From assembly GCA_001599755.1 (NCBI GenBank), contig BCHX01000002.1, forward strand, positions 4,012,330 to 4,076,329: DNA of 64,000 bases. The letters run 5' to 3'. The stretch is from Gliomastix tumulicola. Lineage: Eukaryota > Ascomycota > Sordariomycetes > Hypocreales > Bionectriaceae. How positions within the stretch are numbered: position 1 is the first letter of the stretch; the number at the start of each line of letters is the position of its first letter. Below the pieces are notes generated by a model. The model was not told where the DNA came from. It worked only from the letters and a program-made list of their open reading frames with translations, and ran no database searches. The position numbers and the translations under genes are program-made. Positions 9,928 through 22,000 of this stretch are shown in pieces.

Positions 9928-11804
9928 CTATCGTGACTTGTCGTGATGCTTGCCGCGGGCATCGTCTGACGAGTCCTCGTCCTGCTCCGGCTCCAGACTC
10001 TCAGCGACATCGGGGCTCGTCGAGACGAACTCGTCGAACTTGCGGCCGACGGGCTCCTTCTGCGACACGAAGCGCACGCGAACCCTCTTGGCACCGCGGA
10101 CCTTGGCGCCGACGCGCTGCCGGATGGCCTCCTCCATGGCGCGGGCGTGCTCGACGGGCCACGTGCCAGGGACGGCCATCTCGAGGTCGAGGAGGTAGTT
10201 CTGGCCGGACTTGACGCCGCTGACGTCGCGCAGCTCGGCCTCGTGGCTGGCGGCGAAGCCGTCCATGGCGCGGCGGGCCTGCTTGCGGACGGCGACCTTC
10301 ACGTCCTCGTCGATGCTCTGGTCGGCGAGCTCGCAGAAGGCGTCGGCCATGTTGCCGACGCCGGCGTGGACGACCATGATGGAGATGAGGAGGCCGCCGA
10401 CGGGGTCGAGCCAGCCGGCGTTGGTGAAGACGTTGGCGCCGACGATGGCGGCGAGGGTGACGATGCCCGTGAGGCTGTCGACGCGGTGGTGGATGGCGTT
10501 GGAGGCGAGGACGGAGGAGTGGCGTTCGCGGGCGACCTTCATGGCTGTGGGAGAGAGAGAGAGAGAGAGAAAGTTAGCAATACGGTCTCAGTGCTTCAGG
10601 GGAGAAGAAGAAGTCGGTGACGTACTAGCATGGTACAACCACTCCTTAACGACCACCGTCCCTGCCGCCAGCCAAGCGGCGTGTATACTCGGGATTCCCA
10701 GGGCCTCGGGTGTGTGCATGTGGCTGTGCGCATGGCCGACGTGCTCGATGAGGGCATGCGCGCCCTCCGGGTTGAAGTGCGAGTACAGACTCAGCCCGCT
10801 CTCGATGCCCATGTACGCGCCGCCGACGAGCAGCAGGCCCGACACGCCGAGGGCGCCCAGACTCTCCACCTTGCCGAAGCCGAGCGGGAAGCGGTCCGTC
10901 GGCGGCTTGATGCTCCACGAGACGGTGGCCAGCGTCAGCACGTCCGAGGCCAGGTCCGTCAGGCTGTGCCAGCCGTCGGCGATCATGGCCTTGGAGTTGA
11001 AGGCCCAGCCGCCGACGAACTTGGCGATGGCCATGGCGAGGTTGGACACGAGGCCGATGTTGGTTATGCGCACGCCCGGGTCGGAGCGGTTCTTGGAGAT
11101 GAGGTAGGTGTTGTCGTGGTGGTGGTGATGGCCCAGCCCGTGCGAGTGGGAGTGGGAGTGCACGTGGGCGTGATCGTGATCGTGGTCATGGCTGTGGGAG
11201 GAGGAGGAGGAGGAAGCAAGGCCGCCATTGGCTGCCTTGCCGTTCCGCAGACGGTGGTCGTCGTTGCTGTCTCGCGTCTGGTGCGCCGACCCCATGATGA
11301 TGGCGGGCAGGTACGTATACCGCAGTCGTCGATTCCGGTACGTGCCCGTGAACAGGCGCGGGAACGAGCGGCGCAGGGAGTAGTGGTTCGTTAACGGCGT
11401 GTACGATGTGGGAGACGAGTTCGGCGGCGACGGCGAGGAGGTGGTGGAGGATGTTTGGAGGACACGTCGCTGCTTGGGGCCGAAGAATGGACAGAGTTAG
11501 TTATTAGCCGCCACAACATACCGTGTGTCCGAATCTGATTTGCATATTTTGGGAATTATGTATTTTTATTTTTAGGCTGGGGGAGGGGGGGGCCGCCTTC
11601 TTTGCCGGGGTGTCTTTGTCGAGATTAACCTACCTGTGAGGATAGCACTGGCGGCCTGCAATTGGCGAGGGCGGACCTGCTCCCAGGCCGCCAATGCAAG
11701 CTCAGGCTGACGCTCAGGCACGACGCAGACGAGGCTGAGGCGGCTGTATTTCCACTGGCAGCGCGGCACCGCAATGCCGAGCGCCGCGCGGCCAGGGAGG
11801 ACAT
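9928..11804 (-). CDS. mitochondrial-type CDF metal transporter (Mmt1/Mmt2-like)
   Basis: A cation diffusion facilitator of 543 residues. Exons are 11804-11634, 11469-10626 and 10544-9928; introns are 164 and 81 bases. Exon 1 and the start of exon 2 give roughly 115 residues rich in Arg, Ser and Ala and almost without acids, a likely mitochondrial presequence. A His-rich cluster follows (about residues 149-175, HSHDHDHDHAHVHSHSHSH). Metal-site motifs are HSLTD at 225-229 in the second membrane helix and HHRVD near the exon 3 start. The C-terminal cytosolic-type domain ends in a charged tail. Yeast Mmt proteins export iron from mitochondria; the substrate here is not certain. The first acceptor is a NAGNAG (AAGCAG), allowing one extra Gln. 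Met116 is a possible internal start that would drop the presequence. Confidence 0.82.
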
Positions 11805-12837
11805 GCAGCGGTAGAGGAGGGTGGCTGGGGGGTTGTTATCTTTCTAGGAGGGCACAGTAGGGGAGGGCAAAACGAGCGAGGAGATGCGCCGGGGGGGGAG
11901 GGAGGAGGAGGAAGGAGGTGGGAGGGAGAAGCAAAACGATCCGCTGGAGAATGGGCGCTCTCCGCGGGCGCAGCTCTCGCGTCGGAGGAGTGAAATAATT
12001 AGGTATTATTACGGCAGGTCTAGGGAAGAGTTGCAGGTTTGTGGAATTATGACCAGACCTGAGTCTAAGGATTAGGAATCGGACGAGCGATTAAGGAGCT
12101 CCGGCGAATCGCTATGGGGCATCTCGGAGGTAATTCTAGTTCCTGTGTCTTTCACTCGGCTGCTTTTCAGTGCTTTATTGTCTTCCTCAGGGGGAGTGTG
12201 ATGGCCTGGATGGGCAGAATGAGTCTAGATTACGTTGGATGGCCACAGTAGGTATCTCGCGGTCGGATTGTGGTGTCTTGGTGAGCTATTATGCCCATTG
12301 CTGACCAGAGCTTGCATCTGACGATGTCGGCCGTCCAGCTCGGGGAATTGTCGAATGCAAAACCACATCCCGGTGATAAGTTGCCTGCGGCGACTATCCC
12401 TGTAATGCCGAGGACCCGGCACTGGAACCTCAGCCAAGGCGATGCCTTCCGCCGAGGGTAGGACACACATCTTGAATGGCTGGCTGGAATTCGCACGAAG
12501 CTAATGTCAGTAGCCATTGCGCAGGAATAAGCCCTTTCATTGGACAGCTTGTGAGTGATCGGGAGGCTGAAGTTAATCTCAGCCAATCCAATGTCTACAG
12601 CTTGGGGGCCATAGCATACCTACAAGACATATAATTCTTTTGGCCCCCAAATCTGTCGACGTCATTTTCCCCCAGTGAGGTTTGGAAGCACTGGACCAGC
12701 TCTTACATAAATCAGAGCCACTTATAATGGCAACCCGATCTGCACTCACAAGCCCTCTTCAATGAAAGAGTTACCACATTGTACGAGCTTTCGCAGCGCA
12801 ACCGGGGATCCTTCATCAGCCCTCATCACACTGGGCC

Positions 12838-13174
12838 TCAATCGCGTGTTTGTAGATATCGAGGATTACGCCTCGTCAAGTACGTTGCTGGTCTCAGTTC
12901 TCTCCCTCCAAAAAGTGCGGCTACTAGGGCTTCATATGCTCGTGGTTCGAAGGACAACACTGGGAATGATACCGTGTCACCTTCGGTAACAGCATGCACG
13001 TCTTTCTCCGAAGACACAGCGGGATCCAAGGTTTCACCACATATGTAGCCAGATCGGTCGTATGCATCCCGCACCAGGAGAAATCGGATCGATGTGCGGC
13101 ATCGGCTCATCCCATCCCGCAGCAATGATCCCACCACGCGAGACAGACTTCCCCGTCGCTATCACTTTAAGCAT
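12838..13174 (-). pseudogene. possible decayed gene fragment
   Basis: From ATG 13174 on the minus strand a short frame reads protein-like (segment GIIAAGWDEPMPHIDPISPG). It is continued in a second frame by another protein-like run (segment SGYICGETLDP, then a hydrophobic C-terminal part) to the stop at 12838. The two fit end to end if one base is gained or lost near 13070. Third positions are no longer GC-rich, unlike the intact genes nearby. No family is recognised. A short intron cannot be excluded, but no good splice pair was seen. Confidence 0.3.
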
Positions 13175-13696
13175 AAAGCTGGCTCGCCAGCATTTCTACT
13201 TTGAGCCCAGCCCTGCCAGAATACGCTCTACCCAGGCGGCCTGTATTTCTCTCATACCCCCAATCAGACCAGTTCGTCAAGGATGGAAGATAATGAGGAA
13301 AGGCTATCCGTAATGCACAGGGCCCCCTTCTCAAACATCCTTCAAAATCCCCAGGCGGATGTTTATTCTGAGTGCGAGCAGCTTCGCATACACAGATTCG
13401 TACGTGGAATTAATTCGACAATTTAGAGAAATTATAGCCCTTCTAAATACTGCCAGTCATGGCAGAGGGCATTCGCAAGAGCTCGCTCATGTCTCCCTCC
13501 TTATAACTCTGGCCCAGTTCGGCGCTCCGTAATGTGGGGCTTCGATCCGGAAGTCGGGATCGTGAATTTGCGATGACAAGTCGATTATTGAGCATTCCTC
13601 AATTGTCATATGTACCCTGCACCGACCTCAGCTTCAGCTTCCGCCGAGTGGCATGAGGCGGATTGGCCCATTCATCGCGGTACACGGTCTGATCTT

Positions 13697-13703
13697 TATA
13701 TAG
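13697..13703 (+). promoter_or_regulatory. TATA-like element of the sirtuin gene
   Basis: TATATAG lies 41 bases before ATG 13744, and a second TATAAAG lies at about 13711. If either is used, the 5' leader is very short. Confidence 0.4.
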
Positions 13704-13743
13704 GAGGGATATAAAGTTGTCCGGAGAGTATCAACCGCCCCCA

Positions 13744-14943
13744 ATGAGCCAGCATCGCCTCCGGATTCCGTACACGGATATCCTCACCATCCCAACCATC
13801 ATCCCGGCCACAGCCAACACGCTCTCAGGCGCTGTTTCAGCTCTCTCGGCGTTCCTCACCTCGCCGTCGCCTTCTCACCTCGACCCGAGCACAGTCGTTC
13901 TTACCGGCGCTGGGCTGTCTGTCGCCTCAGGCCTCGCCGACTACCGTGGCCCCAAGGGCACCTACCGCGTCAACAAGACGTACCGCCCCATCTACCACCA
14001 TGAGTTTCTGAAGAGTCATGAGGCAAGAAAGAGATATTGGGCCAGGAGCTTCCTAGGATGGTCCAGCCTGCACAAGGCGGCCCCTAACGCCGCTCACTAC
14101 GCGATTAGGGATCTGGGCCAGCTTGGCTTTGTGCGGAACGTCATTACGCAGAATGTCGATTCATTCCATCCCAGGGCGCACCCCGGGACAGACACTCTAG
14201 AGCTACATGGCTATCTAAGGTCGACGGTTTGCTCGTCGTGTCGGAGCGAGTATTCCAGGGATGAGTTTCAGGACGAGCTCGCGCGGTTGAATCCGCGGTG
14301 GGCGGAGCTCCTACGGGAGGCAATCGCTTCCGGCGCGCTGGAGACCGAGGACCGGGAGGAGCGCAAGTTTAGGGGCCTGAAGACCAACCCGGATGGCGAT
14401 GTTGATCTGCCAGACGCCCCTTACACCACGTTCAGGTACCCGCCGTGTCCGAAATGTTTGTCACGGCCGCCCGTCAAGCCTGATGGACACAGACATACCG
14501 TACAAGCGGACGACGAGGGTGCCTGGTCGCTTCCAAGCACAGCGGGGATCTTGAAGCCTGCCGTCGTTATGTTCGGGGAGAGCATCGCCGACCGCGTCAA
14601 GACAACTGCGGAGGAAGCTATAGACGGGGCTGGCAAGCTGCTTGTCCTCGGAACCTCACTTGCGACGTACTCTGCTTGGAGGTTGGCGAAAAGAGCCAAG
14701 GACAGAGGCATGCCTATAGCCGTTGTGAATATCGGGGGAGTGAGGGGAGAGGAGGAGTTATTCGGCGACCTGGAGCCCAACCAGCACGGCGAGCAGGGCG
14801 TCCGGGCGGAGATCTCTACTGATGAGCTCCTCCCAGCGCTGGTCACTCAGCTGCGCAGCGAGACTGCTCCGCACCCGCATGACCTGTCAAGGTCACCTGG
14901 AGCTCTGGAGAACTCGGGCGTTTTCAAGGACATGCTTTCCTGA
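13744..14943 (+). CDS. SIRT4-like sirtuin (class II NAD-dependent deacylase)
   Basis: A single exon encodes 399 residues. The frame extends upstream only through a TTG, so the first ATG is 13744. Sirtuins use NAD to remove acyl groups from lysine or to transfer ADP-ribose, and class II members are usually mitochondrial. Visible features are the NAD-binding GAGLS at 55-59, then ADYRGPKGTYR, the RYWARSFLGW segment characteristic of SIRT4-like proteins, TQNVDSFH at 135-142, the catalytic His155 in LHG, zinc cysteines C163/C166 and C235/C238, VVMFGES and the late GTSL and NIGG motifs. TQNVDSFH departs slightly from the usual NVD(A/G)LH. There is no strong N-terminal presequence, so the location is open. 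It converges with the next gene, 66 bases away. Confidence 0.88.
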   Translation: MSQHRLRIPYTDILTIPTIIPATANTLSGAVSALSAFLTSPSPSHLDPSTVVLTGAGLSVASGLADYRGPKGTYRVNKTYRPIYHHEFLKSHEARKRYWARSFLGWSSLHKAAPNAAHYAIRDLGQLGFVRNVITQNVDSFHPRAHPGTDTLELHGYLRSTVCSSCRSEYSRDEFQDELARLNPRWAELLREAIASGALETEDREERKFRGLKTNPDGDVDLPDAPYTTFRYPPCPKCLSRPPVKPDGHRHTVQADDEGAWSLPSTAGILKPAVVMFGESIADRVKTTAEEAIDGAGKLLVLGTSLATYSAWRLAKRAKDRGMPIAVVNIGGVRGEEELFGDLEPNQHGEQGVRAEISTDELLPALVTQLRSETAPHPHDLSRSPGALENSGVFKDMLS

Positions 14944-15009
14944 GTCCGCACAAGCGCGCTTGTATTGTAGTGTTGTACATAGCAAGGTTGAAGATAGAAT
15001 GGAAATAGT

Positions 15010-15675
15010 CTAGAAAAAATTGCCCAAGCTTGCAGGCTTTTTGGGCGGCATCGTCTCTGGCCGAGGTTGATCTTTTTCGTGGCTCGTGGTCTTGGTGGGC
15101 TCTGTGTGTTCGGGTTGGCTCGGGGCTTCGTCCTCCTTTTTCGGGGTCCTCTTGCTCTTGTCCTCTTTCTCGAATGATCGTAGTACTATGAGCCGGTGTC
15201 AGCTTGCCATAAATTCCGGGTTCAAGTTGGCGCAGTGGTCCTCACCTTCTTCCCAATCAGCCTCCTTCTCTTCGTCTCCCGTCCCCAGCAGCTTTTCTAC
15301 ATCAACCTTCTCTCCGCTCTGTATCCTCTCGACCACCTCGCGGAGGAGCCCGATCCTGACTTGGGATGTGCGCATGTATCGATCGAACGAGTTGCGGAGG
15401 GTGATCATCTGGATGGACATGGACCCGATGAGGAGGAAGATGACGATGAAGAAGGTCGCGGGGTTCCACCGCTTCCCATACTGCTTGAGCGCTTGGCGGT
15501 TCTCCTTGCGTAGCGGCTTCGGGACGAGAGACTTCCAGAATCCGCGGTCGACGACGGTGTACGGTCCTGCGTTGGAGTAGTGACGAGCTGCCGTGGCCAT
15601 TGTCGGGACCACTGGCCTGGCCACAAGGGCCGGCCTGGAGAGATGTATGGCCTGGATTACCCGTCGCGTAGTCAT
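15010..15675 (-). CDS. mitochondrial inner-membrane protein, DUF5321/Ina22-like
   Basis: Two exons, 15675-15246 and 15185-15010, give 201 residues. The 60-base intron has a GTGAGG donor, a CTGAC branch site and an ATAG acceptor. Reading through it would give a false end at 15199. The N-terminus MTTRRVIQAIHLSRPALVAR is a typical mitochondrial presequence. A single membrane segment follows (ATFFIVIFLLIGSMSIQMI, about residues 74-92), then a coiled region and a Lys/Glu/Pro-rich tail ending in SLGNFF. The layout and the FWKSLVPKPLR segment resemble the fungal DUF5321 family, related to ATP-synthase assembly factors such as Ina22. That functional link is inference. The start was chosen at Met 15675 rather than the upstream frame because of the presequence. 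Confidence 0.7.
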
Positions 15676-16083
15676 GTTGGCGCGAGTGGCATATAGAATA
15701 CCCCGGATGAGAACTTTCCTCTTCTTTGCTCTCAACTTGTGTCTGAGATCGTCGAAGGAAGAATTTCGACCGCCGTCTGGGGAAGTGCTCACGTTAAGCC
15801 GAGCAAGAAAAAAAGACCCACCCACACCAGCTCGGTAGAGACCCGCCGGTTGCCCCGGACAACGCCTGACTGATGTTTAGCCCTCCACAATTCGACTCTC
15901 CAAATACGGCGGAGTTCACACGCTTGATCTGGATATTGGAGGCTTGCACATGCACGTTGAAATCTCAACGGTAATTTTGGACGGCCTCCTTTTACGACTT
16001 ACGCTCTTTTGTTAGCCGATTTTTTTTTCTTTTGCTTTAAGCCCTGTTTTTATGCTAGGCGGTATGCTTTGCTTATGACCTAG
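15676..16083. promoter_or_regulatory. divergent promoter, DUF5321-like gene / separase
   Basis: About 408 bases separate the two start codons. There is a T-rich tract at 16020-16030. Just before the separase ATG two very short upstream ORFs occur: 16052-16078 (eight codons plus stop) and 16075-16083 (ATG ACC TAG). The second abuts ATG 16084. Confidence 0.5.
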
Positions 16084-19000
16084 ATGGCTTCGTTACAATC
16101 TCAGGCCGACGCGATCAAGGACGCGGTATCGTCGCTGTCGACCTGCACTACCACTACCGTCGTCACACTCAGGAATCTATTACAACTAGAGTCGAGCGAT
16201 GGCACGAGTACAGCAACCAAGAGCGCGGCCCGACCGCCCAAGACCCCGTCGAAGAGCCGATCTCGAGCTGTCACGGTGACGGCGAGTGAGGAGGGCTTGA
16301 GCTCGAGGGACCGTACGAAGCTTGCGACACATATTATCAACGTGGCGATCAAGTCACTGACTGAGGCGACGAAGACCCCCGTACCGACATCGCCCTCGAA
16401 GAACGAACAGTCCCAGAAATCCCCGACACGGAGAACACTCAGACGATCGGTATCGACGCCGCTATCACCGCTGCAGGCGCGCACGCTGAACAGAGTAGCG
16501 ACCTCCCCGACGGTTGCGACCAAAACCTCCAAAGCAGCCGCGGGCACGAACTCGAGCTTAGCCACCCAATACCAGCCCACCGTGGAGTGTGTGCGCCTCG
16601 CATTTGCATGCCTCCGGTCGCTCAAGGGACCTGTCACGCCGGACCAGACCGACTTCCAGATTGATGTCGGCGCGACCACATTGGTTTCGAAACTGATAGG
16701 GCTGGGGCTTCATGACCCGGCTATAAAAGAACTGTCTTCGCTGAAGCGCCGACTCGAGAAGGGCAATGGGACTCAGGCTGAGGGTTTCCAACCAGCCGAT
16801 CTACTCAACTTCGGCGAACTTGTCTCTCAGCACAGCTTATCCGTTGTCATCGCCTGCCAGACCCAGGCGCTTAGGCTCATCGCGGCAAGTAATAGGCCCA
16901 AGAATGTTGAAGGGGCTCTCTCGCACATGAAGGAATCATGTCCGTCATCACCGATCAACACGCTGCCCAAGCTCGCCGGGTCCGACAAGGCGGCTGCTGC
17001 CAAGTCAGCTCGTCAATTGGCGGCATTCTCGCAGATTCTCCTGGCGATGGGACCAAGCGTGTCTAGCAATGAAGATACGGTCGCCATGGAGCCTCGACTC
17101 AGCGTTACCCCGGCCGTTGCTTTCGAGATCCAGTCACTCGCATTCAGAATGCAGCTCAAATGGTGGGAGCTGGCTGGTCACCAGGGGAAGATCGACGATG
17201 AGCTGCTGTCGCCCTATTCACGCTGCGTGAGATGCTTTCTACGACGATACGGGGCTATGGATGTCGCCGGGTATGCCCTGCTGTCGGGATCATTCAAGGG
17301 AATCTCGACTATGTATCTTGCCCAGAATTATCAACCCAAGGAGACCGGTGACTCTCCGATTGCCTCCATCTATACCTCACTCGGATCGGCCGCCCACACA
17401 ACACACAGATATTCCGACGCCCACAGCTGGTACATCCGAATGAGAGTAATCCTCAAGGCCGATGGGGTTGCTTCTGTGCGGTTCTGTTCGAATTCGGCCA
17501 GGATACTCGCAGCATCAGTGAAGACATCCAGCGCCAAGGATGAAGACCCATCATCCCTTCTGGAGGAAGTCAGCAGCACACTTGGCGGCCCGCTGAGCGG
17601 CTCATCTCAGGATGTTAACGACCTTCTGGAGAGCGCGCTGCTTGCAAGGCGGTCGGTTGCTGGTGTTTTGGGCGGCCGGGATGGGGCGACGGCCCTTTCA
17701 GAAAAGTCAAGGCAATCCATGCAGGACTTTCTGCTCATGTTCCCACGGTTCTTGATGCGCTGGCTCGGAACCCCGCCAGCCAAGGAGGCCTCGGCCAAGC
17801 ACATCCTGCAATTCGACCAAAGACGACAGGTTGTCACCCAGTGCATTAATCAGGTCTTGGATGGAGCAATGGTGGTCGTCAAGACCCAGATCGCCAGTAG
17901 TCCGGACTTTGCTGCTGTTGACGAGGTGCTCCGAGACTGCGCCGCGCTCATCGAGAATGTCAGTGACCCGACTTTGTCAACGTCAAAGGCCGGGCAGCTC
18001 TCAGGATACTACATCAAGATATCGTCACTCTACTTCTTCCTATTTAGTCAGTTGCGCAAATTGAAGAAGGATGCTTCCAAGGCGGACAAGAAGAATATGC
18101 TCCATGCGCTGAGCAGGTCGATCGACGCCGTCAAGGATGCTCCACGCGCAGACAAGGAGACAGCCCAGCTGGCAGGCAAGCTGGAAATGATGGCCAGTGT
18201 CTGTAAAGGCATGGGGCGAACTGAAGACGCGGCCAAGGCCCTTCGAAGTATCTGCACGAACATGGTGGAGGATGGCATCCTGGCTCAGGTTGCGGACGCG
18301 CTTTCCCACCAGCCGCCACGGAGGGCATGGATTACAAGCGACAAGACTATGGCACTCTCGCGGACGCTCCGCTCCATGGCGAAACTCGACAACTCCCTAA
18401 ACGACTGGACGTTCTTCCTACCCGAGGCGGAGCGCGCGGCGGTTCTTGAGCACCTGCTGCAAGTCACCACTGAGGATGGCGAGGCCAAGGCGCTGCAGCT
18501 TCACGACACGAGGGTGTCTGCCCTATTACGCATCTTCACTGCGGACAGATACCCGATTAGGCGATTCCGTGTCTTGCTCATGCTTCTGTTTCACAACATC
18601 GGCGAGGAGGAAGTCTCAAGGGAGATTACGACTCTGCTGGAGCAGACGCTTCGATACGCTCAGCAGAAGAACGTCGCTGAGGACAGTGGTCTGATGCCAT
18701 ACATCGCCCATCTTCGCAACCAGCACAGCTCACTCCTAGCCATGCGCAGTGATCCCTTCGCTGCCTCAACCTTGCAAGAATGTGTATTCTCGTGGAGCGC
18801 AATGGTGCAGTCTTGCAGCTCCGGAGACGATATTGCTGCTACTGTCGATGATCCAGACGATTTCCTGACGCACCTCCACGCACTTGACCAGCTTGCCGGG
18901 CTCAAGGGTGAGAGCCGCCTACAGCTCTCCATCCAGGAGCTTTGCGTCAAGGTCACCCAGATCTGCGCTAAGCCAACCGACGACAACGCCATTGTTTACC

Positions 19001-22000
19001 AATGCCAGCTTGCGTCTCAGTATGTTGAGACGGGGCTGCTCATCCAGGCATCACGAGTTCTGGAAGAAGTAGAGCAGCTTCTTGGGAAGAAGAAGAAGCT
19101 CTCACCAAGAGCCATGGTCAACTTTCACCTCGCACAAGCCGGATATCTGGCGGGGATGGACCAAATCGGTGAGGCAATGACCTGCCTGCTGAAGGCCAGC
19201 GAGATCCACAGCACGTCGACCAAGACATGGAGTTCTTCGCAGTCACAAGCGACTCTGCTACGTTCCAACGCTTCGCTTGCACTGTCCAATGTCGCTCTTC
19301 GCAAGGGAGATATCCAAGAGGCGCTTGGGTGCATTCGCCTCAGCGTCAAGTGGCTGTGTGCTGAGTGGAATGCGTTGAACGGGCCATCGATGGATGCTCC
19401 CACCAAAGGAGCGCGTAGCCTGGCTGAGAGCGTTCTTGGGAAGCCCATCACGGACGCGAAGCCCGCTGCTTTGGGATCTCGGCTGTGGATCTGGGCTGGC
19501 CCTTTGGTGAAGAGCCTGATGCAGATATCTTCGGTGTACGCCCATATCGGCATGTACCCGGAGACGTGCTATTTTGCCAAGACTGCCCTTAATGTTGCGG
19601 AGGGGACAGCATCGCCTTTGTACTTGTCTATGACTAATGCGTGGCTCGGCTCCGTGTATGTTCGAAGCGGAAAGATGGAGGACGCCAGGTCTCATCTGGA
19701 GGCAGCTAGCAAGCACCTTCCCGCAGAAGTATGCGCTGCTCGTGTCCAACTTGCCAGCCGATTAGGGGAGCTTTGGCAAAGCGTTGGAGAGATGGAGAAG
19801 TCTGATGAGCATTTCACGATAGCTGAGCAGACCTCGCGACTTTTGGACGGGCTGTGTCATACGGCAGAAACACCGGAGGAAACGAAGGAGCCGGCGAAGG
19901 CGACAGCAGCCGCGGCCAGAGCAAAGGCTTCTACTGCGAGGGTTGCCGCAGCGAGGAGCACCAGAACCACGAGAGCTAGGCCTGCTGCTACGACGGCCAA
20001 GACTCCCGTGCAGAAGCGAACCACGGCTGCAAAGTCAAAGGCATTGGCCACCAAGGCTGCCCCCTCTCTTCCCCGGGATACTTACCAAGCCTCTCTACTG
20101 GCGTCTATCATCGTGTCACGGGCCATGGGATATATGCATCAGCAGGACTGGTCTTCGGTTGTCTCAATTCTCGAGACGGTCAAGGACCTACCTAAGCTGG
20201 CCCTGGCCCAATGTCAGGAGAAACTCATCCTCGCCACCAAACAAATCACCTCCAGCATGAACGACATGGCGCATGATCCTGTTTACTCCGTCATCCAGGA
20301 CTCTACAATCTCTTTCCCGGCAGTTTGCAGTGGCGGAGACAAGGGCTCGGCTAGACGGGCGTCGGTCAGCCAGTCGCCCGCTCGCAAGGGTAGGACAGGA
20401 CAATCACCTAAAGAACGCGGTTTGCCGGCTTTCATGGGAGGTTTGAAGCAAGCTCAGGAGGCTCTGCTCGAAGCTCAGGCTTGTGCTATGATTGCTGGTG
20501 ACAACGGCATGCTCCACCGCATCTCAACTCTGCTCCAGAGCACAGCTCTCGCACTGGCAGCAACGGCGCCGTCAAAAGAGAAAGCAATGATTCGAGCCGA
20601 CCTCACAACCGTGGCAGTCGACCTGGCGCGGAACGCAACCTGGAGGAGAGAAATCCAGACTCTTGAACTACCAAGTCTCGACTCTAATTCTGTTCAGCTT
20701 GCCTCCGCCGATCCTCTGGTAGAGAAAATGGCCGGGCTGAGTCTGGCGTCTGACATGTCGGCATTCCAGAACGACTTCATCGAGTTGGTCCCCGAGAAGT
20801 GGAGTGTCATCTCCCTATCTCTGAGTGAGCATGGTCACGATTTGTGCATCACCAAGTTCCAGGCCGGGCACGGCCCATTCACCCTCCGTCTCCCCCTGGA
20901 GAGGGCCAACTCCCGAGATGCCGACTCAGACGTCTTCAACTTCGAACACGGCCGGGAGGAACTTCTCGACATCATCAAGCTCGCCAACGAGACAAGTCAC
21001 TCGGCCAAGAGCCTTTCGTCCAAGGCGGGCAAGAGTGGATGGTGGGATCAGCGCCATGAGCTCGATGGGCGCCTGAAGACTTTGCTCGAGACCATCGAGA
21101 GCACGTGGTTCGGTGGATTCAAGGGCATCTTCTCTCAGCATCAGAGGAGACCCGATCTGCTGGCGCGATTCCAGACAAGCTTCCACAACATCCTGGACCG
21201 GAATCTCCCCTCACGAAGCAGGGCTCCCCGCGGCAAGTCGGCGGCAAAGACACCACCTATCAATCTGGACCCGCGAGTTCTCGATCTCTTCATCGGGCTG
21301 GGCGGTGCGGCCGAGCCTGACCTTGATCTCGACGAGGCCATGAACGATCTGCTGTACTTTGTTGTCGACATCCTGCAGTTCCACGGAGAGAGGAACGCGT
21401 ATGATGAAATCGACTTTGATGCCATGGTGGTAGAAACGTACGATGCTCTCAAGGCTTACCATCAGGCAGCCAGCAAGCCAGGGAACCAACGTGAGGATGG
21501 GGCACATACCATCCTTGTGCTGGACAAGTCGCTACATGCGTTTCCATGGGAGTCGATGCCTTGTCTGCAAGGCCTCCCGGTTTCACGTGTTCCATCACTG
21601 GCCTGTCTGCGACGGCTGCTTCTGGAAGCGAAGCCTGCTTCTATGGATGTGGAGGGCAAGCCCAAGGGTCACTATGTGTCCCCCAACAGCGGCACCTGCA
21701 TCCTCAACCCGTCATCGGACCTTAAGAATACCCAGGCTTACTTTGAGCCGGCTATGACATCTCTCGGATCGTGGACGAGCCACATCGACAAGAAGCCCGA
21801 GGAAGAAGCCATCGAGAAGGCACTACGCAAGTCCGACGTCTTCCTCTACTTTGGCCACGGCGGCGGCGCGCAGTACATCCGGGCCAAGACGATCCGCAAG
21901 CTCGAGAAGTGCAGACCCGCGACGTTCCTCATGGGCTGCAGCTCGGCGGCGCTGACGGAGGCGGGCGAGTTCGAGTGCTACGGCCAGATCTGGCACTACA

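Larger units (their letters stand above)
11805..13743. other. intergenic, about 1.9 kb, with one decayed fragment
   Basis: The left end is the promoter of the CDF transporter, with G-rich runs at 11880-11930. The middle and right are relatively AT-rich, without a complete gene. A coding-like but frame-broken fragment at 12838-13174 is listed separately. Confidence 0.45.

Noticed and set aside
10147..11394. Plus-strand ORFs of 157-298 residues across the CDF gene
   Set aside because: They are mirror frames of a GC-rich conserved membrane protein with two well-defined introns on the minus strand.
11572..11769. Minus ORF of 65 residues starting MPRCQWKY
   Set aside because: It is an alternative frame of the CDF presequence exon. 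The frame from ATG 11804 splices in phase, while this one runs through the donor.
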